Source: Pseudomonas sp. Q11
GTDB taxonomy: Bacteria; Pseudomonadota; Gammaproteobacteria; Pseudomonadales; Pseudomonadaceae
NCBI RefSeq assembly: GCF_024494355.1
Contig: NZ_JAKNQY010000004.1
Location: 186,001-250,000, forward strand
Direction of reading: 5' to 3'
Length of the DNA: 64,000 bases
The notes beneath the pieces were generated by a model that was not told the origin of the DNA, did not search any database, and was given only the letters and a program-made list of their open reading frames with translations. This document shows, in pieces, positions 38,187 to 47,510 of this stretch. Each line of letters opens with the position of its first letter. Position 1 is the stretch's first letter. Made by a program: the position numbers and the translations under genes.

Positions 38187-39493
38187 ACCCGCGTCTGGCC
38201 GCCGCCAAGGCACTTGCCGCGGTCCTGAGCGGAAAAGCCTCACTCAACAGTTCCCTGCCGACCCAACTGGACAAGGTTGAAGATCGTGATCGCGGTTTCA
38301 CCCAGGACCTGGCGTTCGGCACCGCCCGCTGGCAGCCGCGGCTGTCGGCCCTGGCGGCCAAGCTGCTGCAGAAACCGTTCAAGGCCGCCGATGCCGACGT
38401 CGAAGCGCTGCTGCTGGTGGGGCTCTATCAATTGCTCTACACCCGCGTGCCTGCCCACGCCGCCATCGGTGAAACCGTAGGCTGCGCCGATAAACTGAAA
38501 AAGCCGTGGGCCAAGGCCTTGCTCAATGCCGTGCTGCGCCGCGCCCAACGGGAAAGCGAAGCCCTGTTGGCTGAGCTGGAACACGACCCGGTGGTGCGCA
38601 CCGCCCACCCGCGCTGGCTGCAAAAATCCCTGAAGGCCTTCTGGCCCGAGCAGTGGGAGGCCATCTGCGCGGCCAACAATGCCCATCCGCCAATGATCCT
38701 GCGGGTCAACCGTCGCCACCATACCCGCGATGCCTACCTGGCGTTACTGGGCGAGGCGGGCATCCCGGCCATCCCGTGCCAGTACAGCCGCGACGGCATC
38801 GTGCTGGAAACCCCCGGCGATGTACGCGCGCTGCCGGGCTTTGCCGACGGCTGGATCAGCGTCCAGGACGAAGCCGCGCAGTTGGCTGCCGACCTGCTGG
38901 AGCTGGCGCCCGGTCAACGCGTGCTGGATGCCTGTTGCGCACCGGGTGGCAAGACCTGCCACATCCTTGAGGCCGAGCCGAAGCTGGCCGGCGTGGTGGC
39001 GGTGGACCTGGAAGCCAAGCGCCTGGTGCGCGTGAAGGAAAACCTCGAACGTCTTGGCCTGGACGCCGAACTGATCGCCGCCGATGGCCGCGACACCGCC
39101 AGTTGGTGGGACGGCAAGCCATTCCAGCGCATCCTGCTGGACGCTCCGTGTTCGGCCACCGGCGTGATCCGCCGTCATCCCGACATCAAGCTCACCCGCC
39201 AGCCGGACGATATCGCCGCATTGGCGGTGTTGCAGGGGCAATTGCTCGATGCGTTGTGGATAACCCTGGAAGTCGGCGGCATGCTGCTATATGCCACCTG
39301 TTCGACGTTACCGACCGAGAACACCGAAGTGATCGAAGCCTTCCTCGCCCGTACCCCCGGTGCCCGGGAGCTGGACATTGCCAGCCCGGCCGGGGTGAAG
39401 CAGCCCCATGGCCGGCAGTTGCTGGCCCAAGAGGGCGGCCACGACGGGTTCTACTACGCCAAACTGATCAAGATCGCCGCCGCACGCGGTTAA
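38183..39493 (+). CDS. rsmB: 16S rRNA (cytosine 967-C5)-methyltransferase
   Basis: SAM-dependent m5C methyltransferase of 436 residues. An N-terminal NusB-like RNA-binding domain (residues ~5-140) is followed by the methyltransferase domain with the SAM loop [12 protein letters not shown], and the two catalytic cysteines in [16 protein letters not shown] and YATCST. Coupled to fmt upstream; trkA follows 24 bp downstream after a TAGGAGTG ribosome-binding site. Confidence 0.97.
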   Translation: MNPRLAAAKALAAVLSGKASLNSSLPTQLDKVEDRDRGFTQDLAFGTARWQPRLSALAAKLLQKPFKAADADVEALLLVGLYQLLYTRVPAHAAIGETVGCADKLKKPWAKALLNAVLRRAQRESEALLAELEHDPVVRTAHPRWLQKSLKAFWPEQWEAICAANNAHPPMILRVNRRHHTRDAYLALLGEAGIPAIPCQYSRDGIVLETPGDVRALPGFADGWISVQDEAAQLAADLLELAPGQRVLDACCAPGGKTCHILEAEPKLAGVVAVDLEAKRLVRVKENLERLGLDAELIAADGRDTASWWDGKPFQRILLDAPCSATGVIRRHPDIKLTRQPDDIAALAVLQGQLLDALWITLEVGGMLLYATCSTLPTENTEVIEAFLARTPGARELDIASPAGVKQPHGRQLLAQEGGHDGFYYAKLIKIAAARG

Positions 39494-39517
39494 AACCGAT
39501 TCGATAGGAGTGACCGG

Positions 39518-40891
39518 ATGAAAATCATCATCCTCGGCGCAGGGCAGGTCGGCGGTTCGCTGGCTGAACATCTGGCCAGTGAAGCCAACGACATCACCGT
39601 GGTCGACACCGACGGTGACCGCCTGCGCGATCTCGGTGACCGCCTCGACATCCGTACCGTACAGGGCCGTGGCTCATTGCCTACGGTGCTGCGTCAGGCC
39701 GGTGCCGATGATGCCGATATGCTGGTGGCTGTTACCAACAGCGATGAAACCAACATGGTGGCCTGCCAGGTCGCTCACACGCTGTTCCACACCCCGACCA
39801 AGATCGCCCGGGTGCGCGAGGCGGCCTACCTGACCCGCGCCGACCTGTTCGACAACGAAGCGATCCCGGTGGATGTACTGATCAGCCCCGAGCAAGTGGT
39901 GACCAACTACATCAAGCGCCTGATCGAACACCCGGGCGCCTTGCAGGTGATCGACTTTGCCGAAGGCAAGGCGCAATTGGTCGCGGTCAAGGCCTACTAC
40001 GGCGGACCGCTGGTGGGCCAGCAACTGCGCCAGCTGCGCGAGCACATGCCGAATGTGGAGACGCGGGTCGCGGCGATTTTCCGCCGTGACCGGCCGATCC
40101 TGCCCCAGGGCGATACGGTGATCGAAGCGGACGACGAGGTATTTTTCATCGCCGCCAAGGCCAATATTCGTGCGGTGATGAGCGAAATGCGCCGTCTCGA
40201 CGAAAACAACAAGCGCATCGTGATTGCCGGCGGCGGGCAGATTGGCGAGCGTCTGGCCGAAGCCATCGAAAGCCGCTATCAGGTCAAGATCATCGAGATG
40301 AACCCGGCGCGCTGCCGTTACCTCTCGGATAACCTCGATAGCACCGTGGTGCTGCAGGGCAGCGCCTCGGACCGTGACTTGCTGCTGGAAGAAAATATCG
40401 CCGACGCCGACATCTTCCTGGCCCTGACCAACGACGACGAAGCCAACATCATGTCGTCGCTGCTGGCCAAGCGCCTGGGGGCGAAGAAGGTGATGACCAT
40501 CATCAACAACCCGGCCTACGTCGACCTGATCCAGGGTGGCGAGATCGACATCGCCATCAGCCCGCAACTGGCAACCATCGGCACCTTGCTGGCCCACGTG
40601 CGGCGTGGCGACATCGTCAGCGTGCACTCCCTGCGCCGTGGCGCGGCCGAAGCCATCGAGGCGATTGCCCATGGCGATGCCAAGTCCAGCAAAGTCATCG
40701 GCAAGGCCATCCGCGACCTCGGCCTGCCGCCAGGCACCACCATCGGCGCGATCATCCGCGACGAACAAGTGCTCATCGCCCATGACGACACCATGATCCA
40801 GACCGGCGACCATGTGATCCTGTTCCTGGTGGACAAAAAGCACATTCGCGATGTGGAGAAGCTGTTCCATGTGGGGTTGAGTTTCTTCTGA
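39518..40891 (+). CDS. trkA: Trk system potassium uptake regulator TrkA
   Basis: Cytoplasmic NAD/ATP-binding regulator of the Trk K+ channels. Protein of 457 residues made of two tandem units: TrkA_N Rossmann domains ([17 protein letters not shown] at ~1 and [16 protein letters not shown] at ~230), each followed by a TrkA_C domain. Last gene of the def-fmt-rsmB-trkA cluster; a REP pair follows. Confidence 0.97.
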   Translation: MKIIILGAGQVGGSLAEHLASEANDITVVDTDGDRLRDLGDRLDIRTVQGRGSLPTVLRQAGADDADMLVAVTNSDETNMVACQVAHTLFHTPTKIARVREAAYLTRADLFDNEAIPVDVLISPEQVVTNYIKRLIEHPGALQVIDFAEGKAQLVAVKAYYGGPLVGQQLRQLREHMPNVETRVAAIFRRDRPILPQGDTVIEADDEVFFIAAKANIRAVMSEMRRLDENNKRIVIAGGGQIGERLAEAIESRYQVKIIEMNPARCRYLSDNLDSTVVLQGSASDRDLLLEENIADADIFLALTNDDEANIMSSLLAKRLGAKKVMTIINNPAYVDLIQGGEIDIAISPQLATIGTLLAHVRRGDIVSVHSLRRGAAEAIEAIAHGDAKSSKVIGKAIRDLGLPPGTTIGAIIRDEQVLIAHDDTMIQTGDHVILFLVDKKHIRDVEKLFHVGLSFF

Positions 40892-40920
40892 TCCAGAATT
40901 TGCGGTGGCAGTCATGGCCT

Positions 40921-41016
40921 CATCGCGAGCAGGCTCGCTCCCACAAGGGTTCGCTGACGTTCACAAAAATTGTGATCGATTGAGATCCACTGTGGGAGCG
41001 AGCCTGCTCGCGATAG
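40921..41016. repeat. Paired REP element
   Basis: REP pair in the opposite arm order to most in this window (ATCGCGAGCAGGCTCGCTCC first, GGGAGCGAGCCTGCTCGCGA second) between trkA and the TPR gene. Confidence 0.9.
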
Positions 41017-41070
41017 CCATCTAACATTCAACAGATCAATCACTGACCCACCCCCAAAGGACCCACCCCC

Positions 41071-41382
41071 ATGCTCGAATCCCTGGAAAAAATGCTCGCC
41101 AAGGGTGTGGATAACTCCCTGCTGCGCTTCGGCCTGGGCAAGGGCTACCTGGACCTCGGCGAATTCGCCCGCGCCGCCGAACACCTTCAGCGCTGCGTCG
41201 AATTCGACCCCAAGTATTCAGCAGCCTGGAAACTATTGGGCAAGGCTCATCAAGGCCAAGGCGATCTACCGGCAGCCCGCCAAGCCTGGGAACAAGGCCT
41301 GGAAGCCGCCCGCGCCCACGGCGACAAACAAGCCGAAAAAGAAATGACCGTGTTCCTCAAGAAACTGGATCGCCACCCCTGA
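41071..41382 (+). CDS. Small tetratricopeptide-repeat protein
   Basis: Protein of 103 residues with two TPR-like helix pairs (YLDLGEFARAAEHLQRCVE and KYSAAWKLLGKAHQGQGDL / AARQAWEQGLEAA). A cytoplasmic scaffold of unknown partner, matching the small gene next to trkA in other Pseudomonas. It is the left anchor of the accessory region: broken copies of its last codons (MTVFLKKLDR) recur at 54547 and 62455. Confidence 0.85.
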   Translation: MLESLEKMLAKGVDNSLLRFGLGKGYLDLGEFARAAEHLQRCVEFDPKYSAAWKLLGKAHQGQGDLPAARQAWEQGLEAARAHGDKQAEKEMTVFLKKLDRHP

Positions 41383-41401
41383 ATTCACACAAAACCGCTT
41401 T

Positions 41402-41615
41402 TGTGGCGAGGGAGCTTGCTCCCGCTTGACCGGGCTGGCTCCAGCGCGCAGCACTCACAACAAAGCCTACCCCCAATCCACTGCCGATCCGCTAAAAGCT
41501 CAGACAGCGCAAAACCTGTGGGAGCAAAGCTTGCTCGCGATAGCGGTAGACCAGCCAAACCCGTTGTCGACTGACCTGGCCCAATCGCGAGCAAGCTTTG
41601 CTCCTACAGGTTTGC
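41402..41615. repeat. REP cluster plus ~150-bp repeat copy 1
   Basis: 41402-41430 is a TGGCGAGGGAGCTTGCTCCC type palindrome. 41466-41615 includes an inverted REP pair (CTGTGGGAGCAAAGCTTGCT and complement). The whole ~150 bp is repeated nearly base for base at 53403-53556, including the unique spacer around TAGACCAGCCAAACCCGTTG. Confidence 0.9.
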
Positions 41616-41725
41616 GGTTCAACTGATCGACATTGATCATCAAGACCTGACTGGAGACGTACATGTCCGTAATTTACCTTGGACAAGCTGCAAATCAGTG
41701 CGCGGGGCGCTCCCAAAGCGGACTC

Positions 41726-41872
41726 TCAGGAGTCCGCCACAGGTAATATCAGCTCAATTAAATGGTCGGCATTTTCTTTGATATTTGCGATTGGGCCTAG
41801 AATCGAGGCGTCAAATTCTGCCAGAGGACGACGATCGGCGAGGCAGTTCGGATAGCCAGGATTTGGCTCAAA
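41726..41872 (-). pseudogene. Possible C-terminal gene remnant
   Basis: An open minus-strand frame of ~47 codons without a start (begins right after a TAG) ends at 41726 and reads like the tail of a real protein (ADRRPLAEFDASILGPIANI...). The AT-richer composition differs from the housekeeping genes. The family was not recognised. It may simply be chance; it overlaps the stop of the DUF417 gene by a few bases in another frame. A hairpin with 8-bp arms at 41718-41737 covers its stop. Confidence 0.25.
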
Positions 41873-42365
41873 CTACGTGATCCATCACCTTTAACTGCCG
41901 AGCAACATCTTGCTTGAGCAAGTAGACAGAGACTGTGAGCAACACCAGATCCTTCAGAAGGAAGGCCGCCACTATCGTCATTGCGGGAAAACCCCCGGCG
42001 CCCTCATGCCATGCTCCGGGTGCGAAGGGCATGATCGTGACGGTTGCGAGGAAGGTGGCGCAAGACCCGAGAGCGCCCAATATTCCCAGTTTCTTGTTCC
42101 AGAATCCCAGAAAAATCAGCAAGCCAATCGTCCATTCGGCAGAGCCCAGGAAGATACTTGTACCTTTCACTCCCAGCACCGGAATTGTCCAGGAAATCAG
42201 CGGGCCGTTGGTAATCAATGGCAGCAAGTCTGTGATCTCTGCCTCGAACCATTTGTCATAGCCGAACCAGACGAAAATGACCACCATCGCGGCGCGGAGC
42301 AGGTGGTAATCGAGATCGCGTTTCATAAGGCTCGAGCGCCCGAGAAGATTGACCAGGTAATTCAT
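41868..42365 (-). CDS. DUF417 membrane protein (RclC/YkgB-like)
   Basis: Protein of 165 residues with four membrane segments (LLRAAMVVIFVWFGYDKWF, GSAEWTIGLLIFLGFW and two more). The FGYDKWFEAE start and the SAEW motif are typical of DUF417. In E. coli RclC belongs to the reactive-chlorine response. The start at 42365 follows AGGAAG; earlier in-frame Met codons are unlikely. First gene of the accessory redox/detoxification cluster. Confidence 0.8.
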   Translation of the reverse strand: MNYLVNLLGRSSLMKRDLDYHLLRAAMVVIFVWFGYDKWFEAEITDLLPLITNGPLISWTIPVLGVKGTSIFLGSAEWTIGLLIFLGFWNKKLGILGALGSCATFLATVTIMPFAPGAWHEGAGGFPAMTIVAAFLLKDLVLLTVSVYLLKQDVARQLKVMDHVV

Positions 42366-42657
42366 GGTTGCTTCCTCGCTGGGGCTGCGCGGTGCGCAGC
42401 GTGAGTGACAGGCGTCAGTAATGGGATGTGAATGCGTGACATTGGAAAACTCCATCGAATGTTAGGTATTCGTCAACGACGCCATGTTATGGCGGACCTG
42501 TAATACCTATAAGTCTTAAATATCTCTAAAAGATGCTCTAAAGTTTCAAAGTGAGCGTGTGGACCGACATAGACTCAACTTGGCCGCGACGGGCGTCAGG
42601 TCGTGGAAAGGCAAAGCCGTCCATGGCATCGACTCGCGAAGGGCGGTCCTGCCTGCG

Positions 42658-43533
42658 TCAGCGGATCACTTCGATGATGCGCGCAGCGATATGTCCGGCA
42701 TGGGTCTCGAGCGCGAAGTGGCCGGTATCCAGAAGCTCGACCACCGCTTGCGGGTTATCCCGTTTGAAGGCCTCAGCGCCCGGCGGGATGAAGAACGGAT
42801 CGTGTTTGCCCCAGATGACCAGTGTCGGGACCCTATGGGTACGCAAGAACGCTTGAAATGCTGGATATAGCTTCAGGTTGTTGGCGTAGTCCAGAAAGAG
42901 ATCGAGCTGGATGTCCTTGTTCCCCGGCCGCTCCATCAGTAGTGCATCCAGCGTGTAGGATTCTGGTGCGACGAGTTCAGGCTGACTGACCCCGTGCACG
43001 TACTGCCACCGGGTTCCTTCAAGGTTCAACACGGCATCGGCGATCACCTGCCGGTTCGCAGCGGTGGGTTCTGCCCAATAGGCCTTGATCGGAGCCCAGG
43101 CATCCCCCAGCCCCTCCAGGTACGCATTGCCATTCTGACTGACAAGCCCGGTGACGCGATCTGGATGCTTGAGCGCGAGTCTCAGCCCCGTGGGCGCTCC
43201 ATAGTCGAATACGAACATCGAGTAGGTCTTGAGCGCCAGGGCATCCACGAAGTCCGCCAGCGTGTTGGCCAGCCCGTCGAAGCTGTAGACGTAGCCTCTG
43301 GCATCTGGGACTTCGGTGAAGCCAAACCCCGGCAAATCAGGGGCGATGACATGGAAATGAGGGGCCAGAAGGGGGATGAGCTGGCGAAATTGATGAGACG
43401 AACTTGGGAAACCGTGAAGCAGAAGCATGGTCGGCCGGGTGCGGTCTCCCGCTTCTCGATAGAACACCTTGACGCCGTCTGCGTCTGCGAACTTGTGGCT
43501 GATCAACGGTGAGGAAGCGCTTGCAGTATTCAT
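42658..43533 (-). CDS. Alpha/beta hydrolase, haloalkane dehalogenase/epoxide hydrolase-like
   Basis: Protein of 291 residues. The nucleophile elbow reads FDYGAPTG, so the nucleophile is Asp, as in haloalkane dehalogenases and epoxide hydrolases rather than esterases. HGFP forms the oxyanion region, and the catalytic His lies in LDTGHFALE. It probably opens halides or epoxides by an alkyl-enzyme ester; the substrate is unknown. Start 43533 with AAGGA eight bases upstream. A 34-bp site resembling that of the CGNR regulator gene lies just upstream at 43601-43634. Confidence 0.85.
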   Translation of the reverse strand: MNTASASSPLISHKFADADGVKVFYREAGDRTRPTMLLLHGFPSSSHQFRQLIPLLAPHFHVIAPDLPGFGFTEVPDARGYVYSFDGLANTLADFVDALALKTYSMFVFDYGAPTGLRLALKHPDRVTGLVSQNGNAYLEGLGDAWAPIKAYWAEPTAANRQVIADAVLNLEGTRWQYVHGVSQPELVAPESYTLDALLMERPGNKDIQLDLFLDYANNLKLYPAFQAFLRTHRVPTLVIWGKHDPFFIPPGAEAFKRDNPQAVVELLDTGHFALETHAGHIAARIIEVIR

Positions 43534-43600
43534 GACGTGATCCTTTTTGACGTATGCAGGGATAGGCAATGCAGCTGCGTATCTGAAGATTGCACACGAA

Positions 43601-43634
43601 AAGTAACCTGTCAAATGCGTTTTAATGGGTTATT
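43601..43634 (-). promoter_or_regulatory. 34-bp operator candidate upstream of the alpha/beta hydrolase gene
   Basis: Begins AAGTAACCTGTCAAATGCG and ends GGTTATT. Identical at 27 of 34 positions to the reverse complement of 44370-44403 in front of the CGNR regulator gene. Outer half-sites AGTAAC and GTTA(C/T)T are inverted, as expected for a dimeric regulator. Binding by the CGNR protein is an inference. Confidence 0.6.
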
Positions 43635-43705
43635 AGATTTCTCTGGCGTGTCTCTCGAGCTAATCCTGCGTTCGCCTGCTCTGGAACCGGCGCTCAAGCT
43701 TTGTA

Positions 43706-44335
43706 TCACCCGGCGTCGGATTTCTTGCGCTCGCGATGCGCTGCTGCCTTGGCGCGATTACCGCAGACCGCCATGCTGCACCACCGACGCTTCTTGCCTC
43801 GGGTGTGATCGACGAAAATCAGCGTACAGCTGGCACCTTCACAGCGCTTGACGTCTGAAAAATCTTCCTCGCAGATGAATTTCGCCAGCTGTTCACCGAT
43901 GGGTAACAGCAGGGAATCCGGGGTTTTCCAGCGCCTGCGGGGCTGAAGCTCGAGTCTTGAGGAGGCCCCGTCGGCGACAGTTATCTGGGTAAAACCGTCG
44001 TCTCTCGCGAGCAGGCGGTTAAGGGCGGCAAGATCGTCCAGAGCCTGCGACGACAGCGGTTTGCCTCGATGCCTCGATACAAAATCTCTGAACCAGTCGC
44101 GCAACGCTCTGGTTTGCGCGGCCACCATATCGAGCTCCCCAGGCATGGCCTCCTGGGCAATTTGCTCCAGCGTCTCGTCGCTCACCCATCCGGCTTGCCG
44201 CAGCCAGTCAAGTAATCCTTGCGCATCGCCAAGCCAGTCAACGATCTCGTCGACCGGGGTCGCTATGGAATTGAGGAAGTCCAGCGCCGGGGCGTCTGCG
44301 ATGAACATCGCCGGGCCGTGCAAATGGGTGCTCAT
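43706..44335 (-). CDS. CGNR zinc-finger/ABATE domain transcriptional regulator
   Basis: Protein of 209 residues. The N-terminal ABATE domain contains PALDFLNSIAT (residues ~15-25). The C-terminal CGNR domain has Cys ligands in VKRCEGASCTLIFVD and RRWCSMAVCGNRAKAAAHR, forming a treble-clef-like zinc finger. Such proteins are presumed stress-responsive DNA-binding regulators. The start at 44335 gives the family N-terminus; the in-frame extension to 44446 crosses the operator-like region. Divergent from an MDR-SDR operon. Confidence 0.85.
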   Translation of the reverse strand: MSTHLHGPAMFIADAPALDFLNSIATPVDEIVDWLGDAQGLLDWLRQAGWVSDETLEQIAQEAMPGELDMVAAQTRALRDWFRDFVSRHRGKPLSSQALDDLAALNRLLARDDGFTQITVADGASSRLELQPRRRWKTPDSLLLPIGEQLAKFICEEDFSDVKRCEGASCTLIFVDHTRGKKRRWCSMAVCGNRAKAAAHRERKKSDAG

Positions 44336-44369
44336 CGAATACTCTCTTTCGCTAAAAATTTCAAAAAAC

Positions 44370-44403
44370 AGTAACCGCTCAAAATGTATTTGACAAGTTA
44401 CTT
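44370..44403. promoter_or_regulatory. 34-bp operator candidate in the divergent CGNR/MDR promoter
   Basis: The second copy, in inverse orientation, of the site at 43601-43634 (27/34 identity). Its AGTAACC and GTTACTT ends are inverted repeats. It covers the -35 box of the promoter at 44390-44418. Another isolated half-site GGTTACT occurs at 44437-44443. Confidence 0.65.
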
Positions 44404-44418
44404 CGCTATTACTAACCT
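44390..44418 (+). promoter_or_regulatory. Sigma-70-type promoter for the MDR-SDR genes
   Basis: TTGACA (44390-44395), 17-bp spacer, TAACCT (44413-44418). The -35 is consensus, the -10 weak. It is overlapped by the candidate operator, which would suit repression. Confidence 0.55.
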
Positions 44419-44445
44419 CCAAACTGAAAGCAGAGAGGTTACTCA

Positions 44446-44541
44446 ATGGCGACCTTCGCCACTGCGGATTTCAACAGGGCTCCCCTGGATGACGAAGGTG
44501 TGGTGCCTTTCACGCGACGTTCAAGCGGCCAATCAGATTAG
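44446..44541 (+). CDS. Possible 31-residue leader ORF
   Basis: ATG 44446 follows a good GAGAGG site and reads MATFATADFNRAPLDDEGVV..., stopping 30 bp before the oxidoreductase gene. It is either a leader peptide or the remains of a longer gene; the half-site GGTTACT overlaps its ribosome-binding site. No family recognised. Confidence 0.35.
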   Translation: MATFATADFNRAPLDDEGVVPFTRRSSGQSD

Positions 44542-44571
44542 GCGCCTATACGGCCTCTATAGGAGAATCTT

Positions 44572-45546
44572 ATGAAAGCGATCGTACTAGAGAAATTTGG
44601 CGGTCTGGATAGCCTGGTGTACCAAGACATCCCTGAGCCCACCGCCAGAGAAGGATTCGTTGTTATTCAGATCAAGGCGTTCGGTATCAATCATGCCGAG
44701 ATGCACATGCGCCGCGGTGAATGGGCAGAAGCTGCGTCGGTTAGCGGCATTGAGTGCGTGGGAATCGTGAAGTCATGCCCGGGAGGCGAATTCCCGGTTG
44801 GCGCCAAAGTGGCTGCATTGATGGGAGGCCTGGGCCGAACCATCAACGGCAGTTACGCGCACTATACCCGTGCGCCGGTTTCCAACGTGGCCTTGATCGA
44901 CGCGGATCTGTCGTGGGCCGAGCTGGCAGCGATTCCAGAAACCTATGCCACGGCGTGGACCTGTCTTTTCCGCAACCTGGAAATCGAGAAAGGCCAGACC
45001 GTTCTTATTCGAGGTGCTACCTCGTCGTTCGGACAGGCAGCGGTGAAGCTTGCAGTGAACGCGGGAGCACGAGTGGTGGCGACGACTCGCAGCGAGAAAC
45101 GCGCGCAGATGCTCAAGGATCTCGGCGCTTCGGTCGTTGAGCTGGAGGGGCCGTCGCTGTCCACCCGTATAAGGGGCGCGAAGACGTTTGATGCCGTACT
45201 TGATCTGGTGGGCAACAGCACGGTGATCGATTCGCTGGCGATTGTTCGTCGGGGTGGTCGTGTGTGCCTTGCAGGCTGGTTGGGCGGGCTTGAGCCAATC
45301 GCCGATTTCAACCCACTGCTGCAAATGTCGAGTGGCGTCTATCTCACCTTTTTCGCAAGCTTCGTCTTTGGAACCGAGGGGTTTCCATTGGCCGATGTCC
45401 CGCTGCAGGCAATCGCGCATGAAGCGGCTGCCGGCAGGCTCGACGTCAAGCCGACGCGCATCTTCAAATTCGGAGAAATCCATGAGGCTCATCGCGTCAT
45501 GGAAGCGAACGAGGCGGCCGGAAAAATGGTCGTGGTTGTCGATTGA
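44572..45546 (+). CDS. Zinc-independent MDR oxidoreductase (quinone oxidoreductase-like)
   Basis: Medium-chain dehydrogenase/reductase of 324 residues: GroES-like N-terminus (FGINHAEMHMRRGEW, ECVGIV) and Rossmann domain with GATSSFGQAAVKLA and ATTRSEKRAQML. Zinc ligands are absent, so it is of the NADPH:quinone/enone reductase type. It follows AGGAGA and heads an operon with the SDR gene 36 bp downstream. Expression is likely controlled by the divergent CGNR regulator. Confidence 0.85.
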   Translation: MKAIVLEKFGGLDSLVYQDIPEPTAREGFVVIQIKAFGINHAEMHMRRGEWAEAASVSGIECVGIVKSCPGGEFPVGAKVAALMGGLGRTINGSYAHYTRAPVSNVALIDADLSWAELAAIPETYATAWTCLFRNLEIEKGQTVLIRGATSSFGQAAVKLAVNAGARVVATTRSEKRAQMLKDLGASVVELEGPSLSTRIRGAKTFDAVLDLVGNSTVIDSLAIVRRGGRVCLAGWLGGLEPIADFNPLLQMSSGVYLTFFASFVFGTEGFPLADVPLQAIAHEAAAGRLDVKPTRIFKFGEIHEAHRVMEANEAAGKMVVVVD

Positions 45547-45581
45547 TCTCCTTACCCAACCTTTTGAATGAGCAAATTGCG

Positions 45582-46352
45582 ATGGTGAAGTCAGTAGCTA
45601 TTGTCACAGGTGCAAGTCAGGGGATCGGACGCGCGACAGCCATTCGATTGGCCAAGGATTTTGAGGTACTCGTTTTGGTGGCGAGAAATCGTGAAAACCT
45701 TAAGGACACTTCGCGGCTGGTGCAGGCGATTGGCGCTCAAACACTGGTCGTGGATGTCGATATCTCAACACCCGGTATGCCGGAGGTGGTGGTCGAGCAG
45801 GTGCTGGCCAGGTTCGGCAGGATTGACGCCTTGTTGAACATCGCCGGAGCCGTACCTCAGATTGATCTGTTCGAGATGACGGATGAGCAATGGAGCAGCG
45901 GTACCGAGCTCAAGTTGCATGGTGCACGGCGGATGACGCTGGCGGCGTGGCCTGCGTTGAAGGCTTCCAAAGGTTCGGTGGTATTGATGTCGGGTAACTC
46001 TGCTGACGTGCCTAAAGCCGGATATGCAGCAGTTGCGACCATCAATGCAGCCATTGTGGCGTTGGCCAAGGCCTTCGCCGACCGCGGTATCCAGGACGAC
46101 GTTCAGGTCAATAGCGTCTTGCCCGGGCCCGTGATGACGGGGCGTCGACGCTCATTTTTGGAAAAATGGGCGCCTGCAAATGGCATGAGTGTTGACGAGG
46201 CGACGATCAAGTTTCCGCAGAACGCCGGAATTTCAAGGTTTGGCGAACCCGAGGAGATTGCCAACCTGCTGGCGTTTCTGGTTTCGCCGCCTGCAAGATG
46301 GATGACCGGATCGGCCTTGAGAATGGACGGGGGAGAAGTGAAATCCGTCTGA
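45582..46352 (+). CDS. SDR family oxidoreductase with altered active site
   Basis: Protein of 256 residues with the Rossmann motif VTGASQGIG and NIAGAV (NNAG position). The catalytic Ser lies in VLMSGNS and Tyr in AGYAAVAT, but the position of the catalytic Lys (Tyr+4) is Ala. The fold and the C-terminal LRMDGG are otherwise standard. It may use another proton relay, or act as a cofactor-binding, non-catalytic protein. ATG 45582 follows the MDR gene by 35 bp; a TTG start at 45543 would overlap it. Confidence 0.82.
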   Translation: MVKSVAIVTGASQGIGRATAIRLAKDFEVLVLVARNRENLKDTSRLVQAIGAQTLVVDVDISTPGMPEVVVEQVLARFGRIDALLNIAGAVPQIDLFEMTDEQWSSGTELKLHGARRMTLAAWPALKASKGSVVLMSGNSADVPKAGYAAVATINAAIVALAKAFADRGIQDDVQVNSVLPGPVMTGRRRSFLEKWAPANGMSVDEATIKFPQNAGISRFGEPEEIANLLAFLVSPPARWMTGSALRMDGGEVKSV

Positions 46353-46432
46353 GGATTTCAGCACGTTCTGCCCATAAGCCAGGTGTCACCGAAAACAGGG
46401 TGGCGCCTGGCTTTTCTGTGTGGATTGCCCTC

Positions 46433-47407
46433 TCAGGAAGCCGGGCCGAGGTGAGTCGATTTGCGAATATCGCCTGGGGTCATACCCATCCGTTGGGTAA
46501 AGGCCCGCCTGAATGCGGCGACCGATTGATACCCGACGGCTTCGGCAATCGCTTCGGTGGGAAGTGTCGTGGAGGTGAGCTCATTGGCCGCGATGCTCAT
46601 CCGCACATCGGTCAAAATGGCATTTGCTGACTTCCCCACTTTCTCCTGGAAATGGCGAATGAGGGTCGCCCGGGACATGTTGCACAGGTCCGCCAGTTCG
46701 GGCAGCGTCCAGGGGTGGGCCGGGTCGTTGAAAATGGCGGTCAGTGCAGGCGCAAGCCTTGGATGGCCAGCCATCGCCAGCAGACCTACTGGCGTGTCGG
46801 CTGATTCGCTTGCCAGGCGCAGAGTCATCGTGAACAACGCGGTAGACAATGCATTTAGCATAGCGTTACCGCCCAGGCTCGCAGCCAGTGACTCTTTCCT
46901 CATCACTGCCAATAGATGGGTCAATTGAATATGGGTCTGCGTGTCGGATGCCTGGCTTGCCGTACGGACGATCAAACGGCCCGGTAAATAGTCCCTGATG
47001 AAGCGGTCATGCGGCGGCTTGATCACCAAGCGGCCACACAGCATTTCCAGTTGCTCACCGGCGCCAGTATTTTCGCTGACAACCAGGTTGAGCTCATCAC
47101 GGTAGTTTGCCTGGGGCGGGGTTATTCCGCTTCCGTCATGCAGCACGTGTTGAGAGCCGTGCAGCATCAGCAACACGTCACCGGCCTGTAATCGCTGCGG
47201 CGCTCCCATACCGGGCGTTTCAAGAAGCGCCGACCCTCGCACTACTACGTGATAAGGCATCTCGCCCGGTTCCGAGTCTTCGTAGACAACCTGCCACGGC
47301 GCTCCGTATGAGCAGCGTATTTCCAGGCGTCCCTTGACGGTAATCATGTCCAGCAGTCGGCTGAGCCAGTCCTGCTGGCGGGAAGAGACGGTCATGATAT
47401 TGTCCAT
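46433..47407 (-). CDS. AraC-family regulator with N-terminal cupin
   Basis: Protein of 324 residues. The N-terminal cupin_6-type sensor domain (DMITVKGRLEIRCSYGAPWQ, LQAGDVLLMLHGS) is followed by an AraC HTH at ~225-315 (MSRATLIRHFQEKVGKSAN, AEAVGYQSVAAFRRAFTQRMG). Regulators of this type sit next to oxidoreductase and AhpD-like genes that they activate; here the divergent AhpD-like gene at 47511 is the likely target. MDNIM at 47407 is used as start; 47395 is an alternative. Confidence 0.85.
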   Translation of the reverse strand: MDNIMTVSSRQQDWLSRLLDMITVKGRLEIRCSYGAPWQVVYEDSEPGEMPYHVVVRGSALLETPGMGAPQRLQAGDVLLMLHGSQHVLHDGSGITPPQANYRDELNLVVSENTGAGEQLEMLCGRLVIKPPHDRFIRDYLPGRLIVRTASQASDTQTHIQLTHLLAVMRKESLAASLGGNAMLNALSTALFTMTLRLASESADTPVGLLAMAGHPRLAPALTAIFNDPAHPWTLPELADLCNMSRATLIRHFQEKVGKSANAILTDVRMSIAANELTSTTLPTEAIAEAVGYQSVAAFRRAFTQRMGMTPGDIRKSTHLGPAS

Positions 47408-47510
47408 TGGTTGATACTTTAGAGCACTATATTAAGAATATTTAGTCTCTACAAGCTCATCTTGGCTGGATAGAGTGGAGCCATCTAACCCACCGTGTAG
47501 GAGCTTCACC

